Shown: piece by piece, positions 62,781 through 64,000 of the stretch
How positions within the stretch are numbered: the first letter of the stretch is position 1
Layout: each line of letters opens with the position of its first letter
DNA from: Prevotella melaninogenica ATCC 25845
Lineage (GTDB): Bacteria; Bacteroidota; Bacteroidia; Bacteroidales; Bacteroidaceae
DNA length: 64,000 nucleotides
Reading direction: 5' to 3'
Assembly: GCF_000144405.1 (NCBI RefSeq)
Contig: NC_014370.1
Location: forward strand, 1,245,501-1,309,500
Program-made: the position numbers and the translations under genes
The notes under the pieces: generated by a model
Seen by the model: only the letters and a program-made list of their open reading frames with translations
What the model was told of the DNA's origin: nothing
Database searches by the model: none

Positions 62781-64000
62781 ATGTACAGCAACAAAGAAAA
62801 CGTAAACATCCTTACAGCCCTGCTCGTAAAGAAAAAAATAACAAAAGCCGTTGTATGTCCTGGTTCTCGCAACTCACCTATCGTACACAATCTCTGTGCT
62901 TGTCCCGACATTGAGTGCTATCCTGTTACCGATGAACGTTCAGCAGGTTTCGTAGCATTAGGAATGACTTTAGCAGACAATGAGCCTGTTGTTGTGTGCG
63001 TTACATCGGGTTCTGCCCTGCTTAACTTAGCACCGGCAGCAGCTGAAGCGTTCTATCAGAAACGTCCACTGATTATTATTTCAGCTGATAGACCAGCACA
63101 GTGGATTGACCAACAGGATGGACAAACGCTTCAACAACATCGTGCATTGGAACCAAATGTTCGTAAGAGTGTGACACTACCAGAGCCTCATAACGAGGAG
63201 GAACGCTGGTATTGCAATCGATTAGTTAACGAAGCGCTGAATGCAGTACGAATGAACGATGGCAGTCCTGTGCATATCAATGTTCCTATCAGTGAACCGC
63301 TCTTTGAATACGACGTACCAAAGCTTCCAGATGAACGTAATATTTTCATGCTTCATGCCACAACTGATAGTATCTGCGTCTATGAAATGGCTGCTGATTT
63401 CTTCCGTGGAAAGAAGCTAATGTTTGTTCTTGGTCAGCTGACACCTGAGGTTGTGGGCAATTCGCTTGAGGCAATTGAGGCATTAAAGAGGGTTGCTGTC
63501 GTCCTTCAAGAGAAGTTGGCAGATGACGATATTGGCCCTGCACAACCCATCGACGAAGTGTTGAAGATGATTGGGAAGGATGAAGCTTATCGCCCTGACC
63601 ACCTTATATATATAGGAGGAACAATTGTCAGCAAACGACTCCGCCAGTTCTTGCGTGAATGTAAGTGCAAGATGTCTATCGTTGTGAATGGGATTGATGA
63701 GTTTTGTGACACCTTCATGTACACCACTGATATGATTCAAGGTTTACCAGAGGACGTTATCGGAATCTTTGCCAATGAGACAGAAGGCGTTAAAAAGCGT
63801 GACTTTGTAACGCTATGGGACAAGGCTTTCGATAAAGCCTTAGCCATCCGAAAAACGATAAAACCACGCTTCTCACAGATGTTGGCTGTTAAGGCTTTCC
63901 ATGAGAAGATGAGAGAGGAGGCTGTCGATGGTGAATTGTTCTATGGAAATAGCTCGGCTGTGCGCCTTGGCAACATCTTCTCTAATCAATATATCTATGT
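62781..64000 (+). CDS. menD: MenD, SEPHCHC synthase (3' end cut by window edge)
   Basis: The first 406 residues of a thiamine-diphosphate enzyme that condenses isochorismate with 2-oxoglutarate. The N-terminal ThDP domain has VVCPGSRNSPIVHNLC, DERSAGFVALGMTLA, CVTSGSALLNLAPAAAEA, ISADRPAQWIDQQDGQT. A middle domain follows (GKKLMFVLGQL; HLIYIGGTIVSKRL), and the start of the C-terminal domain (LFYGNSSAVR) is at the edge. The ATG at 62781 is preceded by an AC-rich stretch. It continues the menaquinone operon. Confidence 0.95.
   Translation, partial: MYSNKENVNILTALLVKKKITKAVVCPGSRNSPIVHNLCACPDIECYPVTDERSAGFVALGMTLADNEPVVVCVTSGSALLNLAPAAAEAFYQKRPLIIISADRPAQWIDQQDGQTLQQHRALEPNVRKSVTLPEPHNEEERWYCNRLVNEALNAVRMNDGSPVHINVPISEPLFEYDVPKLPDERNIFMLHATTDSICVYEMAADFFRGKKLMFVLGQLTPEVVGNSLEAIEALKRVAVVLQEKLADDDIGPAQPIDEVLKMIGKDEAYRPDHLIYIGGTIVSKRLRQFLRECKCKMSIVVNGIDEFCDTFMYTTDMIQGLPEDVIGIFANETEGVKKRDFVTLWDKAFDKALAIRKTIKPRFSQMLAVKAFHEKMREEAVDGELFYGNSSAVRLGNIFSNQYIY

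Overview
The window comes from the chromosome of a Bacteroidetes bacterium, most probably an oral-type Prevotella of the P. melaninogenica group. Four things point there. Nearly every gene with a visible promoter has the Bacteroidetes -7 box TAnnTTTG and no strong Shine-Dalgarno. The gene content is typical of the phylum: a Bacteroidetes LptD, secreted proteins with T9SS-type C-termini, DUF4369/DUF4846/DUF5606/DUF6624 proteins, and the nusB-yajC-ybbR-coaE cluster. The tmRNA tag is GENNYALAA. The proteins look Prevotella-like. The species assignment is inference; no 16S gene is present.

Layout. 1-8.6 kb: sulfur amino-acid PLP enzymes with a nitroreductase, lptD, dnaX, and a DivIC/FtsB-like gene with a small membrane protein. 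8.7-14.9 kb: a DUF4369 lipoprotein, then a co-directional run of dihydroorotase, a stand-alone MetH activation domain protein, a membrane metallophosphoesterase, PlsC and a DPM1-type glycosyltransferase. 15-19.2 kb: a small lipoprotein, an M20 dipeptidase behind a HEPN/MNT toxin-antitoxin pair, and a DUF6624 lipoprotein. 19.3-26.6 kb: mfd, tmRNA, a secreted BPL_N/GATase-like protein and a histidine-acid phosphatase. 27-29.3 kb: a preQ1-I riboswitch candidate upstream of a queuosine-precursor transporter and queF, followed by a frameshifted membrane-protein gene. 29.5-39.4 kb: a T9SS-type secreted protein with a small partner, a TlpA-like thioredoxin, a Ca/Na antiporter with a Crp/Fnr regulator diverging from a hemerythrin protein and DUF488, a second frameshifted gene (T9SS-type secreted protein), and Hsp20. 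40-46.6 kb: DUF4846, DUF5606-coaE-ybbR-yajC-nusB, and rplY-pth-hslR. 47-54.7 kb: an outer-membrane barrel, a lipoprotein, pepD, a lysyl-PG-synthase-like membrane protein, ksgA-msrC and frr-rsgA. 55.4-64 kb: lysS-gpsA-pgi-HAD, and the start of a menaquinone operon (thioesterase-menF-menD, cut by the window edge).

Most genes are core housekeeping. The unusual content is in the intergenic DNA, which carries at least four families of short structured repeats: (i) tandem units with a strict 22-bp period built on GCAC-N5-GTGC, at five loci and all in the same orientation; (ii) four MITE-like elements of 83-86 bp with TTTGCTGTCA/TGACAGCAAA ends; (iii) two diverged elements of about 210 bp with a large hairpin core; (iv) GC-rich CCCCTCC/GGAGGGG hairpins around rsgA and after pgi. 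There is also a single 206-bp long palindrome with 24-bp inverted ends upstream of lysS. No tRNA, rRNA, insertion sequence with a transposase, or CRISPR array was seen.

Two genes (26963-27990 and 35862-38710) each read as two ORFs in different frames. In both, one missing base explains the break, so they are either real pseudogenes or assembly errors.
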